From positions 601,660-665,659 of the forward strand of contig CAXHNV010000001.1 of assembly GCA_964017965.1 (NCBI GenBank): a stretch of DNA of 64,000 bases, written 5' to 3'. Source of the stretch: UBA2883 sp964017965. Lineage in GTDB: Bacteria > Cyanobacteriota > Vampirovibrionia > Gastranaerophilales > Gastranaerophilaceae. Shown one piece after another: positions 41,355 through 51,125 of the stretch (positions within the stretch are counted from its first letter, which is position 1; the number at the start of each line of letters is the position of its first letter). Below the pieces are notes generated by a model. The model was not told the origin of the DNA and ran no database searches. It saw nothing but the letters and a program-made list of their open reading frames with translations. Made by a program: the position numbers and the translations under genes.

Positions 41355-42980
41355 ATGAGAGTTTCTGATTACTTAATTAAATGTCTTGAAAAGATAGGTA
41401 TAAACCACGTTTTCGGCTTGCCGGGTGACTATAACTTTGAAATCTTGTATTCAGTTAACCGTACTCCGAACGTAGAATGGGTCGGATGTACAAACGAGCT
41501 GAACGCAGGTTATGCCGCTGACGGTTACGCACGTGAAAGAGGTTTCGGTGCGGTAGTAACAACCTACGGTGTGGGTGAACTATCTGCTATAAATGCTATT
41601 GCAGGCTCTTATGCCGAAAACGTACCTGTGATAAGTATCGTAGGTGTGCCTCAGACAAGAAAAATTGAGAACAAAACCCTCATCCACCACAATTTTTTGA
41701 ACCCGAACTACTACGCGTTTGAACAGGCATACAAAAACGTGACTGAAACAACAGCCTACCTAACAAAAGAAAGCGCTAAATCCGAAATAGACAGAGTTTT
41801 AACAGTATTTTTAAAAGAGAGAAGACCTGTCTATATAGCGATTCCAATCGATATAACTCAACTTGAAATCGATGATACAATCGGGTTTGAATACCCGACA
41901 AGTGATGAAGAAACCTTGAAAACAGTCGTTTCTGAGATAAAAACACTTGTTGAAAACTCAAAGCGTCCGGTTTTGTTGGCGGATAATATGCTTAAGCGCT
42001 ACAATTGTGTTGAAAAATTTAGAGAACTTGCACAAAAAACAAATTACCCGACATCGAACTTTCTAATGGGTATGGGTGCAATAAACACGTCATCGAAAAA
42101 CTACGCCGGTACATACCTTGCAAGCTACGGTAACGAGACCGCAAAAGAAATTTTATCAGATACAGACTGTTTAATCTCGTTTGGTGTAGTCTACAGTGAT
42201 TTGAACTCGTTCGGGTTCAGTCTGCCATACGATTACAAAGATTACATAGCAATCTACGGCTCATACACAATTATTAACCACAAACAATACGATAACGTTA
42301 TGATGAGAGACGTTATTGAAGAGTTGATAAAAGTTTTACCCGAGCGTGATTGCAAGGTTGATTCGCTGATAGGATATGAAAAATCCGAGCTTAAATGTGA
42401 AAAACTCACATCTGATTATATCTATCCGCGTCTGCAAGAATTCTTCAGAGAAAACGACAGTATATTTATAGAAACGGGTGTTATCCAACATGGGTTTGCA
42501 GGTTCAAGGCTGCCCGATAACGTTACCGTAAACGCTCAGACACTCTGGGGTTCGATAGGTTGGGCGACCCCTGCCGCGTTTGGTGGTGCGGTTGCGCTTG
42601 AAAATACTAATAAAAGAGTTGTGCTGTTAACGGGTGAGGGGTCGCACCAGTTAACCGCAACAGAGGTCAGCAACATGATGCACCGCGGGCTTAAACCTGT
42701 TGTAATTGTTTTAAACAACCACGGTTATACAATTGAAAGGTTGCTTTCGGCTCATCCTGATGATAGTTTTAATAACATTATTCAATGGGATTATTCAAAG
42801 CTCCCTGCCGTGTTTGAAGGTGAGGTTGAAGTTGCTCAGGCAAGAACGGATAAAGAGTTTGACAACGCATTGAAAAACGCTCAAAATAATAATAAGATGA
42901 ACTATATAGAAATATTCACGGAAGAAATGGATATTCCTGTTATTTCAAAGAAAACGCTTTGTAAGATTAAGAAACAGTAA
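41355..42980 (+). CDS. Thiamine-diphosphate 2-oxo-acid decarboxylase (pyruvate/indolepyruvate type)
   Basis: 541 residues, three-domain ThDP enzyme. The N-terminal domain has HVFGLPGDYNFEIL, the catalytic Glu in CTNELNAGYAADGYAR, and the double His in LIHHNFL that marks the decarboxylases. The C-terminal ThDP site reads GEGSHQLTATEVSNM to VIVLNNHGYTIE. The usual GDGS is GEGS, so a Glu takes the first magnesium-ligand position. It would turn pyruvate, indolepyruvate or phenylpyruvate into an aldehyde. No alcohol dehydrogenase is adjacent. Probably leaderless. Confidence 0.85.
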   Translation: MRVSDYLIKCLEKIGINHVFGLPGDYNFEILYSVNRTPNVEWVGCTNELNAGYAADGYARERGFGAVVTTYGVGELSAINAIAGSYAENVPVISIVGVPQTRKIENKTLIHHNFLNPNYYAFEQAYKNVTETTAYLTKESAKSEIDRVLTVFLKERRPVYIAIPIDITQLEIDDTIGFEYPTSDEETLKTVVSEIKTLVENSKRPVLLADNMLKRYNCVEKFRELAQKTNYPTSNFLMGMGAINTSSKNYAGTYLASYGNETAKEILSDTDCLISFGVVYSDLNSFGFSLPYDYKDYIAIYGSYTIINHKQYDNVMMRDVIEELIKVLPERDCKVDSLIGYEKSELKCEKLTSDYIYPRLQEFFRENDSIFIETGVIQHGFAGSRLPDNVTVNAQTLWGSIGWATPAAFGGAVALENTNKRVVLLTGEGSHQLTATEVSNMMHRGLKPVVIVLNNHGYTIERLLSAHPDDSFNNIIQWDYSKLPAVFEGEVEVAQARTDKEFDNALKNAQNNNKMNYIEIFTEEMDIPVISKKTLCKIKKQ

Positions 42981-42996
42981 AAAGTTTAGGTGAAGT

Positions 42997-44034
42997 ATGA
43001 CAGATAATAAAAAACATAGAAGAAAAGATAACGCAGATTCGTTTATGTTAATACTCGGAGTGATACTGCTATTTGTTGCGGGCTACTTCTTTTTTACGGG
43101 CTATGAAACCTCACAGGACGGAGTAGTTGAAGGCAAACTTATTTCAGTAGTTTCACGGGTTAAAGGCGATATTGTTAATGTGTATGTTGAAGATAATCAA
43201 GAGGTTAAAAAAGGAGACTTACTCTTAGAGATTGACCCTCAGGTTTATCAACTAAAGCTCAAAGAAGCGGAAGCTGAGCTTAACAACGCAAAAGTAAGGT
43301 TGTTGATGTGTGAAAGACCGGATAGAGAAGAGATAGTTATCTCTGATGAAAGAAGGCATACTAAAAGTCTTATTGATTCAAAATATGTTTTTTCACGTAG
43401 TGATTTAGACAAGTTTGCAAAGATGTTTTCGGGTAATGTTCAGAAACGTAAGGACAAATTGAACCCTATTGAGAAGAAGAAAAAACCGGTTCCGACTCTT
43501 CAGAATGCTCAGGTTCCTAAAAGTCCGGAGGATGTTTTGCCTCCGGTAGAAGATGAAGAGGAAGAAGAGGATTATGCGCTTATAGATACGGTAGAATTAC
43601 GTGAGCAGATAAAAGCGCTTGAATCAAAGGTTGCCGATTGTAAGCTGAATCTTTCGTATACAAAGGTTTATGCTACTCAGGACGGGATTATTTCTTCAAG
43701 AAATGTTCAGGTTGGTGATTCCGTTGAAGTCGGGCAAGACCTTGTTAACCTTATTCCAAAACATGTTTGGGTTGTTGCAAACTACAAATCCGCTCAGGCT
43801 GATAAAATGCACGAAGGACAAGTTGTTTATATAAGAATCGAAGATTATCCGAGAAAGTTTTTTAAGGGTATGGTTCTTAGTGTAAATGATTTTGAGACTG
43901 CTGCTAAAATGGACGGAGCAAACGATTGTTTGGGTTCGGATTCCGTACCTGTGAAAATAGTGTTTACTAAGGATTATTCCGAGTATAACATCGTTCCCGG
44001 AATGGCTGTTTCAACTTCTGTTAAGGTAAATTAA
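42997..44034 (+). CDS. HlyD/EmrA-like membrane fusion protein
   Basis: 345 residues. One N-terminal membrane span (MLILGVILLFVAGYFFFTGY) is followed by split biotinyl-lipoyl halves (VVSRVKGDIVNVYVEDNQEV and DGIISSRNVQVGDSVEVGQD) flanking a region of about 130 residues. That region has little coiled coil and carries a Lys/Pro and Glu-run segment instead of the long hairpin of typical exporters. A beta-barrel domain closes the protein. It should link an inner-membrane pump to the outer layers, but no pump gene lies nearby. AGGTGAAGT precedes the ATG. Confidence 0.8.
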   Translation: MTDNKKHRRKDNADSFMLILGVILLFVAGYFFFTGYETSQDGVVEGKLISVVSRVKGDIVNVYVEDNQEVKKGDLLLEIDPQVYQLKLKEAEAELNNAKVRLLMCERPDREEIVISDERRHTKSLIDSKYVFSRSDLDKFAKMFSGNVQKRKDKLNPIEKKKKPVPTLQNAQVPKSPEDVLPPVEDEEEEEDYALIDTVELREQIKALESKVADCKLNLSYTKVYATQDGIISSRNVQVGDSVEVGQDLVNLIPKHVWVVANYKSAQADKMHEGQVVYIRIEDYPRKFFKGMVLSVNDFETAAKMDGANDCLGSDSVPVKIVFTKDYSEYNIVPGMAVSTSVKVN

Positions 44035-44210
44035 TTTACTATACAAAATTTGAAAAATATGATAAGATTATACTAGTTAGTAGTATAAAATTTTTAGGAT
44101 ATATATGCGATAAAATTGTTTAAAATTATTTTAAATAGTGAGCCGGTAGGTTATATGTGCCGTGCAATTGCATGTATTATAATAAAAAATGAATAGTAAA
44201 GGAAAAGCTG

Positions 44211-45731
44211 ATGAACACAATTAGTCCGGTTGCTTTGGTTGTTGTAATTGCTTTGGCGATTGCAGTTATTGCGCTGCTTGTATACTGCCAAAAACTATTG
44301 AAGCAATCAAAAGTTAGTGCTGCTGATTTAGCAGAAAAAGAAAGCCTAATCAAGAAAGAAGCTATGATTGCGGCTAAAGAATCGTTGCAAAACGAACGTG
44401 AAAAATTTAACGAAGAAGAAAGAGAAAGAAGAAGAGAACTTAATAACTTAGAAAATAAACTCTCTAAACGTGAAGACGAGCTTGAAAACAAAATCCAATC
44501 AGTTACTGATAAAGAATCAAGCCTTGATAAACGTGAAGACGAGATTGAAAATCAGGAACGTGAATTGAAAGAAGCTATCTCAAAACAAATAGCTGAGCTT
44601 GAAAGAATCTCAGGGCTGTCTGTTGAAGATGCTAAAAATATGTTAATGGAACAACTTAAAAAGGATTTGGCACAGGAACAAATCCAGCTTATCAGAGAAA
44701 ACGAAGCAAAGATTAGAGAAGATGCTGAAGCTAAAGCTAAAGACATCATCTCAACAACAATGCAGCGTTGTATGATGGAGCAGGTTGTTGAATCTACAGT
44801 TTCTGTTGTTTCGTTACCAAACGATGAGATGAAGGGTCGTATTATCGGTCGTGAAGGTCGTAATATCAGAACCTTAGAAACACTTACGGGTGTTGACTTG
44901 ATTATCGACGATACTCCGGAAGCTGTTGTATTGTCATCATTTGACCCTGTAAGAAGAGAAGTTGCAAAGCTTGCTCTTGAAAAACTTATTCAGGACGGTC
45001 GTATTCACCCTGTAAGAATCGAAGAGGTTGTTGAAAAATCCAAAGCGGAAGTTGAAAAGAAAATCTACCGTGAAGGTGAAAACGCAGCGCTTGATATGGG
45101 TGTTATGGGGTTAAGCAAAGAACTTATCAAAGACCTCGGACGTTTGTATTACAGAACAAGTTACGGTCAAAACGTACTTAACCACTCAATCGAGGTTGGT
45201 AATATTGCAGGTATGTTAGCGGCTGAGCTTGGTGCTAACGTTTATGTAGCTAAGCGTGCAGGGTTGTTGCACGATATCGGTAAGGCTGTCGACCAAACTC
45301 AAGAAGGTACACATATTCAGCTTGGTGTAGAACTTGCAAGAAAATTCGGTGAAAAAGAAGAGATTATCCACGCAATCGAAGCGCACCACGACGATGTTAC
45401 GGCAAACACTATTGAAGCTGTTCTTGTTAAGATAGCTGACGCTATCTCAGCAGGTCGTCCGGGTGCAAGACGTGATACTCTTGAAATCTATATCAAACGT
45501 CTTCAAAAGATTGAAGAAATCGTTAACAGCTATGACGGTATCAAACAATCTTTCGCTGTTCAAGCAGGACGTGAAGTTCGTGTTATCGTGGAAGCTGAGA
45601 TGTTTGATGACTTAGCGTCAGGCAAGCTTGCAAGAGATATTGCGAAGAAGATTGAAAACGAACTCGATTATCCGGGTCAAATCAGAGTAACCGTTATTCG
45701 TGAATTCAGAGCTATGGAAATTGCGAAATAG
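44211..45731 (+). CDS. rny: Ribonuclease Y
   Basis: Endoribonuclease that starts mRNA decay at the membrane. 506 residues. The N-terminal anchor (VALVVVIALAIAVIALLVY) is followed by a coiled coil of about 150 residues, the KH domain (MKGRIIGREGRNIRTLETLTG), and the HD domain with LLHDIGKAVDQ and EAHHDDV. The gene order rny-ymdB matches Firmicutes and others. AAAGGAAAA precedes the ATG. Confidence 0.97.
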   Translation: MNTISPVALVVVIALAIAVIALLVYCQKLLKQSKVSAADLAEKESLIKKEAMIAAKESLQNEREKFNEEERERRRELNNLENKLSKREDELENKIQSVTDKESSLDKREDEIENQERELKEAISKQIAELERISGLSVEDAKNMLMEQLKKDLAQEQIQLIRENEAKIREDAEAKAKDIISTTMQRCMMEQVVESTVSVVSLPNDEMKGRIIGREGRNIRTLETLTGVDLIIDDTPEAVVLSSFDPVRREVAKLALEKLIQDGRIHPVRIEEVVEKSKAEVEKKIYREGENAALDMGVMGLSKELIKDLGRLYYRTSYGQNVLNHSIEVGNIAGMLAAELGANVYVAKRAGLLHDIGKAVDQTQEGTHIQLGVELARKFGEKEEIIHAIEAHHDDVTANTIEAVLVKIADAISAGRPGARRDTLEIYIKRLQKIEEIVNSYDGIKQSFAVQAGREVRVIVEAEMFDDLASGKLARDIAKKIENELDYPGQIRVTVIREFRAMEIAK

Positions 45732-45852
45732 CGGATTTTGCGTAGGCTGAAACGAGCAAAGCGAGTGGAACGCCGAAGTAACGCCGAAAAAGTGAACGGA
45801 ATTTTGCAAGGCAAAAGAAGTGAACGACTTGAAGGCGTGGAGCAATAATCCG
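45732..45852 (+). other. Structured element between rny and ymdB
   Basis: CGGATTTTGC at 45732-45741 can pair with GCAATAATCCG at 45842-45852, closing a 121-nt element that begins at the rny stop. Inside are near-repeats such as AACGCCGAAG and GTGAACG. No ORF with a start. It may be a folded RNA or a degenerate dispersed repeat. Confidence 0.4.
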
Positions 45853-45868
45853 GAGTAAAGGATGTCAA

Positions 45869-46702
45869 ATGACAAATAAAGTTGTAAAAATATTATTTTT
45901 TGGAGATTTAGTAGGTAAATGCGGCAGAAATACCGTATTTGCCTACCTTTCTGATTTGAAAAAAGATAATATGATGCCTGATTTTGTCATTGTTAACGGT
46001 GAGAATGTTTCTCACGGGTTCGGGTTAACCGAAAAGAACTACCATGAGCTTGTTGATGCGGGTGTTGATTGTATTACATCCGGTAATCATATCTGGGATA
46101 AGAAAGATATTTTTAGCTATATTGACAGTGCCGATAGGTTAGTAAGACCGATAAACTACCCTGGAGGTACAATCGGTGTCGGTTCACGTGTTATCGAAAA
46201 AGACGGTAAAAAAATCGGTGTTATCAACGCTCTGGGTCGTGTGTTTATGCAGCCTATCGATTCTCCGTGGGAGATTGTAAAGGCTGAGGTTGAAAGATTA
46301 AAAGAGATTACCCCTAATATTATTGTAGATTTTCACGCAGAAGCTACTGCTGAAAAACTGTGTTTTGGAAGGTTCTTATCAGAGCTCGGGGTATCAATGT
46401 TTGTCGGTACCCATACCCACGTTCAGACTGCTGATGAAAAGATTATTAACGGTATGGCTTATATTACTGATGCGGGGTTCTGCGGTGCGTATGACAGTAT
46501 TATCGGTATGGAATATGAAACATCTATCAAACGTTTGTTGACACTTATGCCCGAACGTTATGAGGTTGCAGCAGGCGATGTTGCTCAAATCAATGCAGTT
46601 GAGGTCTCCTTGTTGAATGGAGAAGCAACTGAAATAAAAAGGATTAATTTTAATGTAGATAGTAAAGAAAGATTGGAGGAGAGCGTTGAAAACAGCGTTT
46701 GA
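45869..46702 (+). CDS. ymdB: YmdB-family metallophosphoesterase
   Basis: 277 residues. Metal-binding motifs: FFGDLVGKCGRNTV, VNGENVSHGFG, SGNHIWDKK, DFHAEATAEK and GTHTHVQTADE. In Bacillus the homologue hydrolyses 2',3'-cAMP and affects development, and it lies after rny as here, suggesting a shared role in RNA turnover. AAAGGA precedes the ATG. Confidence 0.95.
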   Translation: MTNKVVKILFFGDLVGKCGRNTVFAYLSDLKKDNMMPDFVIVNGENVSHGFGLTEKNYHELVDAGVDCITSGNHIWDKKDIFSYIDSADRLVRPINYPGGTIGVGSRVIEKDGKKIGVINALGRVFMQPIDSPWEIVKAEVERLKEITPNIIVDFHAEATAEKLCFGRFLSELGVSMFVGTHTHVQTADEKIINGMAYITDAGFCGAYDSIIGMEYETSIKRLLTLMPERYEVAAGDVAQINAVEVSLLNGEATEIKRINFNVDSKERLEESVENSV

Positions 46703-46717
46703 GGTTAGGAGGGTTGA

Positions 46718-47566
46718 ATGAAGGCAGATTTGCACATTCATACCTATTATTCTGACGGAATATATTCACCTGAAAAAATCGTTGATTTAGCTATAGAACA
46801 CGGGCTCGAAGCGATTGCTTTGACCGACCACGATAATATTTTGTCTTACGATGTGGCACAAAAATATGTAAAAGAAAAAGGTGAAAACTTAGAACTTATA
46901 AGAGGTATTGAGGTAAATACTCTGTATAAAGGTATGGAAGTCCATATCTTAGGGTATTTTATGGATGTTAACAACAAAGACTTTGTTAATATGCTAAAAT
47001 CCCAACAACAAGCCAGAGTTAAACAAACAAAAGAGATTTTGACACTTCTAAAGAAAAAAGAAGGTATCAAGATTAAGTATGAGGATGTGAAACGACTTGT
47101 TGCAGACGGCGGAAGTATCGGTCGTCCGCATATTGCAAGAGCCATTGCAAACGCAGGCGGTACGGCGAATGTTATGGAAGCTTATAACAAGTACATCCAT
47201 ACAGAATCACCTGTTTATGTGGAGAGAAAGACTGTTTCACCGTTTGATGTTGTAGAAATTATCTACGATGCGGGCGGGGTGCCTGTTATTGCTCACCCTT
47301 ACGATGTGCCTGTAGCGGATGAGCTTATTCCTGAGCTTGTTAACTGCGGTTTGAGAGGGATTGAGGCTTACCATAGAAAACACTCTGCGCCTTATATCGA
47401 ACATTTCTCTACTGTTGCGGAAGAGTATGGTCTGATTGTTACGGGCGGGTCTGATTTTCACGCACCGAATATTATGAACGGTCAGATTATCCTCGGTAAG
47501 AACTTTGTACCTGAATGGGTGTACGATAACCTTATTCAAGAGAAAAAACGATTGGATATGGCATAA
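46718..47566 (+). CDS. PHP-domain phosphoesterase (TrpH/RNase AM-like)
   Basis: 282 residues. PHP metal ligands: LHIHTYYSDG, LTDHDN, RGIEVN, GRPHIARAI, AHPYDVP and GSDFHAPN. Homologues act on 5' phosphates of nucleotides or RNA (YciV/RNase AM), which would fit the rny-ymdB context. AGGAGG precedes the ATG, and the stop overlaps the next gene (TAATG). Confidence 0.9.
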   Translation: MKADLHIHTYYSDGIYSPEKIVDLAIEHGLEAIALTDHDNILSYDVAQKYVKEKGENLELIRGIEVNTLYKGMEVHILGYFMDVNNKDFVNMLKSQQQARVKQTKEILTLLKKKEGIKIKYEDVKRLVADGGSIGRPHIARAIANAGGTANVMEAYNKYIHTESPVYVERKTVSPFDVVEIIYDAGGVPVIAHPYDVPVADELIPELVNCGLRGIEAYHRKHSAPYIEHFSTVAEEYGLIVTGGSDFHAPNIMNGQIILGKNFVPEWVYDNLIQEKKRLDMA

Positions 47567-48189
47567 TGCGTTGGGCGGAGTATAATAAGAATATGAAAGA
47601 CGGCTTTACACTTATTGAAGTTAGTATATTATTTATAATCTTTATTATTGTTGCGATACTTATTGTACCGCTCTCTGTTGACGATGTTATTTTGTCTAAA
47701 AATATTGATAAATGGAAACAGTCTCAGATAGGGTTCTCTACTATCCCTATTTCGTTGATGAATTCAGAGAACTATAAATCCGACAAACCGTTGAATGTAC
47801 AGGATTTTATGTCTGCACTTGTTAAGGCTTATCCTTTGAAAAAAGTTATTAAATATAAGGTTAAGTATATGAACGGTGATTGCCCTGCGGATGATTATTG
47901 TTTTGAAGAGATGTACCTTACTAATAACGGTGCAACGGTTGCATTTAAGTGGTTGAATAGTGATTCTGTTTCAGCACCTGACGCTGCTATTGCTAAGATT
48001 ATGTACGACGTTAACGGTAAATCCGGCCCGAATGTTTGGGGTAAAGATATTTACGGGTTGAATGTTTATAAGGACAAGATTATGCCGTTTGGCTCAGATT
48101 GGGAAGAAATGGCGGTTGAGGCTGATTGTACCCGTCAGGGAACGGGGTTAGCTTGTTCTTATCAGTATTTAAAAGGGGTTAAAAAATAA
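47566..48189 (+). CDS. Type IV pilin-like protein
   Basis: 207 residues. A prepilin site GFTLIEV with a following hydrophobic helix (SILFIIFIIVAILIVPLSV) marks a type IV pilin or pseudopilin, cleaved by prepilin peptidase before Phe. The rest is a soluble domain with two Cys pairs (CPADDYC; CTRQGTGLAC). The first ATG overlaps the upstream stop (TAATG); an ATG at 47593 gives a shorter leader. Only this pilin gene is in the window. A surface fibre or competence role is possible. Confidence 0.8.
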   Translation: MRWAEYNKNMKDGFTLIEVSILFIIFIIVAILIVPLSVDDVILSKNIDKWKQSQIGFSTIPISLMNSENYKSDKPLNVQDFMSALVKAYPLKKVIKYKVKYMNGDCPADDYCFEEMYLTNNGATVAFKWLNSDSVSAPDAAIAKIMYDVNGKSGPNVWGKDIYGLNVYKDKIMPFGSDWEEMAVEADCTRQGTGLACSYQYLKGVKK

Positions 48190-48791
48190 TGCCAAAGAAT
48201 GTTTGTGTATATTGCTCCTCTTCTAATACTCTTGATAAATCTTATTATGATGATGCGCAGGTGTTGGGTGAACTGTTGGCTAAGAACGGGTTCACACTTG
48301 TTTATGGCGGCAGCTGTGTCGGCACAATGCATGTTGTAGCTAATACCGCAAAACAGAACGGTGCTAAGATTGTTGGTGTTATGCCGATAAAACTGTGCAG
48401 TTTCGGAGTTGCTTCCGATTATTGTGATGAGTTCTATGAAACACAGGATATGAGAAGCAGAAAACAGAAACTCGATGATGTTTCTGACGCTGTTGTTGCT
48501 ATGGCGGGCGGATTTGGAACGTTAGAAGAAGTCTCTGAGATGATTGTTCAAAAACAGCTCGGTTATAACAATAAGCCGATTGTGTTCCTTAATACAAACG
48601 GGTTTTATGATAAGTTGTTTGAGTTTTTTGACAATATCATAAAACAGCAGTTTGCAAGAGAAAGTGCTAAGGATTTATACTATAACGCTAAGACCCCGCA
48701 GGATGTTGTTGACTATCTTTTGAACTATAAGTTTGAGGATAAGGTTATCGAGCCTAAAGATATTTATACAAGTAAGGAATTCGGGGGCTAG
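48189..48791 (+). CDS. LOG-family protein (TIGR00730 type)
   Basis: 200 residues. The Rossmann-like fold has VYCSSSNTL at the start, LVYGGSCVGTMHVVA, and the family motif MAGGFGTLEEVSE preceded by MRSRKQKLDD. LOG proteins release bases from nucleoside monophosphates (cytokinin-type phosphoribohydrolase); many bacterial members have unclear roles. The start overlaps the upstream stop, and era begins directly behind, so it belongs to the rny-to-era operon. Confidence 0.92.
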   Translation: MPKNVCVYCSSSNTLDKSYYDDAQVLGELLAKNGFTLVYGGSCVGTMHVVANTAKQNGAKIVGVMPIKLCSFGVASDYCDEFYETQDMRSRKQKLDDVSDAVVAMAGGFGTLEEVSEMIVQKQLGYNNKPIVFLNTNGFYDKLFEFFDNIIKQQFARESAKDLYYNAKTPQDVVDYLLNYKFEDKVIEPKDIYTSKEFGG

Positions 48792-49682
48792 ATGATGAAG
48801 ACGGGATTTGCAGCGATTATAGGAAGACCAAATGTTGGAAAGTCAACGCTTTTGAACCAGATTTTAGAACAAAAGATTGTTATTGCTACGAATAAGGCTC
48901 AGACTACCAGAAAACGTATTAAAGGTATCTACACAACTGATGATACCCAGATTGTTTTTGTTGACACCCCGGGCATTCATAAACCATTGAATAAACTGGG
49001 TGAGTTTTTGCTTGATGAAGCAAAAGTTGCAGTTCCTGATGCGGATGTTGTTTTGTTCCTTGTGGATGTTTCAACCCCTGCAGGTAAAGGCGACAGGTGG
49101 ATTGTTGAAAATGTTCTATCTGCGATTAAGTCACCTGTGATTATGGTTCTGAACAAGACCGATAAGGCTTCTCCTAAGACTATTGATGAGAATATTTTGT
49201 CTTATAAAACGCTTTACGGTGACGCGGTTGAAACAGTCAGAATCTCTGCTAAAACCGGTAAAAACAAACAAAAACTTGTTGATGCTATAAAAAAATATCT
49301 GCCTGAGGGTGAGATGTTGTATCCTGAGGATGTTGTGACAGAAGAGAATATGCGCGATATCGTTGAAGAGATTGTCAGAGAAAAGATTCTTATCAATACT
49401 CAGGATGAGATTCCGCACTCCGTTGCCGTTAAAGTCGATGAGTACAAGGAAGACGAAGATATCGATAGAATCAGAGCAACAATCCTTTGCGAACACAAAA
49501 GCCAGAAGGGTATTCTTATCGGCAAAGGCGGAAGCTTACTCAAGACTATAGGTACTCAAGCAAGGCAGGATTTAGAAAAGATTGTTGATAAAAAAGTGTT
49601 TTTAGGTTTGCAAGTTAAGGTCGAAAAAGACTGGCGTAAAAAAGACAGTGTCCTAAAATCTTTAGGGTACGTATCTGAATAG
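48792..49682 (+). CDS. era: GTPase Era
   Basis: Ribosome-assembly GTPase binding 16S rRNA 3' end. 296 residues. G motifs: GRPNVGKST, DTPGIHKPLN, NKTD and the SAK-type RISAKTG; the KH domain carries KGILIGKGGSLLKTIG. It follows LOG without a gap. Confidence 0.97.
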   Translation: MMKTGFAAIIGRPNVGKSTLLNQILEQKIVIATNKAQTTRKRIKGIYTTDDTQIVFVDTPGIHKPLNKLGEFLLDEAKVAVPDADVVLFLVDVSTPAGKGDRWIVENVLSAIKSPVIMVLNKTDKASPKTIDENILSYKTLYGDAVETVRISAKTGKNKQKLVDAIKKYLPEGEMLYPEDVVTEENMRDIVEEIVREKILINTQDEIPHSVAVKVDEYKEDEDIDRIRATILCEHKSQKGILIGKGGSLLKTIGTQARQDLEKIVDKKVFLGLQVKVEKDWRKKDSVLKSLGYVSE

Positions 49683-49705
49683 AATATTAGTGAAAGAGAG
49701 ATGTT

Positions 49706-51094
49706 ATGAAAAAAGTTTTGGTTCTTGGAAGTAAAAAATATGATAATGACTTATTTAACGGCTATGAAGTCGTAGTAGAAAAGAAAGTCGATAAAGCAAT
49801 CAAGCGCGTGTTTGCAGTTGCTCCGGACGTCATACTAACCGACCTTGCCACCACCACCTTTCAGGATTGCTACTACTTTGAAAATGTTGTTAAAAAACTT
49901 GATGTTACCCGTAATATCCCTTTTGCTGTCCTTAAGAATAAGAACCTGAAAACAAGCTTTGATTTGTTTACCCAAATCGAAACAAAACAAGAACTCGATA
50001 ACCTCGTTAATACACACAAAGTAACGGAGAACGAAAAGAAGAATATTTTAGGGTTTAAACTTACAAACAGTTGTTTAAAAACTCTATCGACTGAAATTAT
50101 GGATAAGATGTTGTTACAATCTTCTATCCTTTCTGATATGAAAGCTCTTGTTAATTACATGAATGATGCTTATGCGCTTTCTTCTAATATCTTTAAATTG
50201 ATTGATAAGTATGTTTCTTATGATCTTTGCGGACTTTATTTTAACGAGTCAAACGAAAGCTCAAGAAACGTATTAAACCTGTCTTTGCCTAACGAAAACC
50301 TTACAATCAACCAGATTGAAAAGTTATCTAACAAGTTCTTTGACGGGTTTGATAAATACAAACGTATAAACGAAATTCAAACAGCGCTTGTATCAGGCGA
50401 TGTTTCTGACAATTTTAAGCTCAGAAAGTTTGAAACAGAAATTATTCTGCCGTTTCAGTTCTCTGAAAACCTCACAGGCGGACTATATCTGTTAGCTAAC
50501 AAGAAGATGAACCTGTTTGAAAAACTGTTCTTTGATGTGATTTCTCACGAGTTGGAACTTATTTTTCAGCTTAAGTATATGTTCAATGAACAGTTACGTT
50601 ATTCATTGTTAGACCCTATGACAAGCCTGTTCAACAGACAGGAGTTTGAATCTAACCTTGAAAAAGAATTCCACAGAGCAAGACGTTATATCTATAACTT
50701 TACGCTAGCGTTCATTGATATCGACGATATGAACGGTATAAACGATAAGTACGGTGAAAAGTTCGGCAACTTTGTAATCTATGAATTGTCTCAGCTGTTG
50801 AAAGAAGTATTCAGACGTACGGACTTGTTATATAGATTCGGCGGGGATAAGATTATTGTGCTTATGCCTATGACACCTATTACAAAAGCGATTATTCCGA
50901 TTGAACGTTTGAAACAAAAGATAGCTGAGTATGAGTTTAAAAAGGATAATGTTTGCGCAAACATTACAGTCAGTGTCGGGTTATGTGCAAACTATTCAAG
51001 GTTCACAGAGCCTGAACAGCTGATGAACAGCTTGAAAGTATCGCTTGTGAGAGCTAAAGAATCAGGCAAAAATAAGGTAGATATCTACGAATAA
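49706..51094 (+). CDS. GGDEF-domain protein with degenerate active site
   Basis: 462 residues. Residues 1-110 resemble a receiver-like fold without a clear phosphoacceptor (VAPDVILTDLATT). Residues 150-300 resemble a GAF-type sensory domain. The GGDEF domain begins DPMTSLFNRQEFE and has FIDIDDMNGIND, but the signature reads RFGGDKIIVLM, with Lys and Ile in place of Glu and Phe. Diguanylate cyclase activity is doubtful; it may bind GTP or act as a protein-contact domain. It may be transcribed with era. Confidence 0.82.
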   Translation: MKKVLVLGSKKYDNDLFNGYEVVVEKKVDKAIKRVFAVAPDVILTDLATTTFQDCYYFENVVKKLDVTRNIPFAVLKNKNLKTSFDLFTQIETKQELDNLVNTHKVTENEKKNILGFKLTNSCLKTLSTEIMDKMLLQSSILSDMKALVNYMNDAYALSSNIFKLIDKYVSYDLCGLYFNESNESSRNVLNLSLPNENLTINQIEKLSNKFFDGFDKYKRINEIQTALVSGDVSDNFKLRKFETEIILPFQFSENLTGGLYLLANKKMNLFEKLFFDVISHELELIFQLKYMFNEQLRYSLLDPMTSLFNRQEFESNLEKEFHRARRYIYNFTLAFIDIDDMNGINDKYGEKFGNFVIYELSQLLKEVFRRTDLLYRFGGDKIIVLMPMTPITKAIIPIERLKQKIAEYEFKKDNVCANITVSVGLCANYSRFTEPEQLMNSLKVSLVRAKESGKNKVDIYE

Positions 51095-51095
51095 T

Positions 51096-51123
51096 AGAAA
51101 GCGCCGATGAAATGGCGCTTTCT
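51096..51123. terminator. Terminator between convergent genes
   Basis: AGAAAGCGCC pairs with GGCGCTTTCT around an 8-base loop. Confidence 0.85.
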
Positions 51124-51125
51124 TA

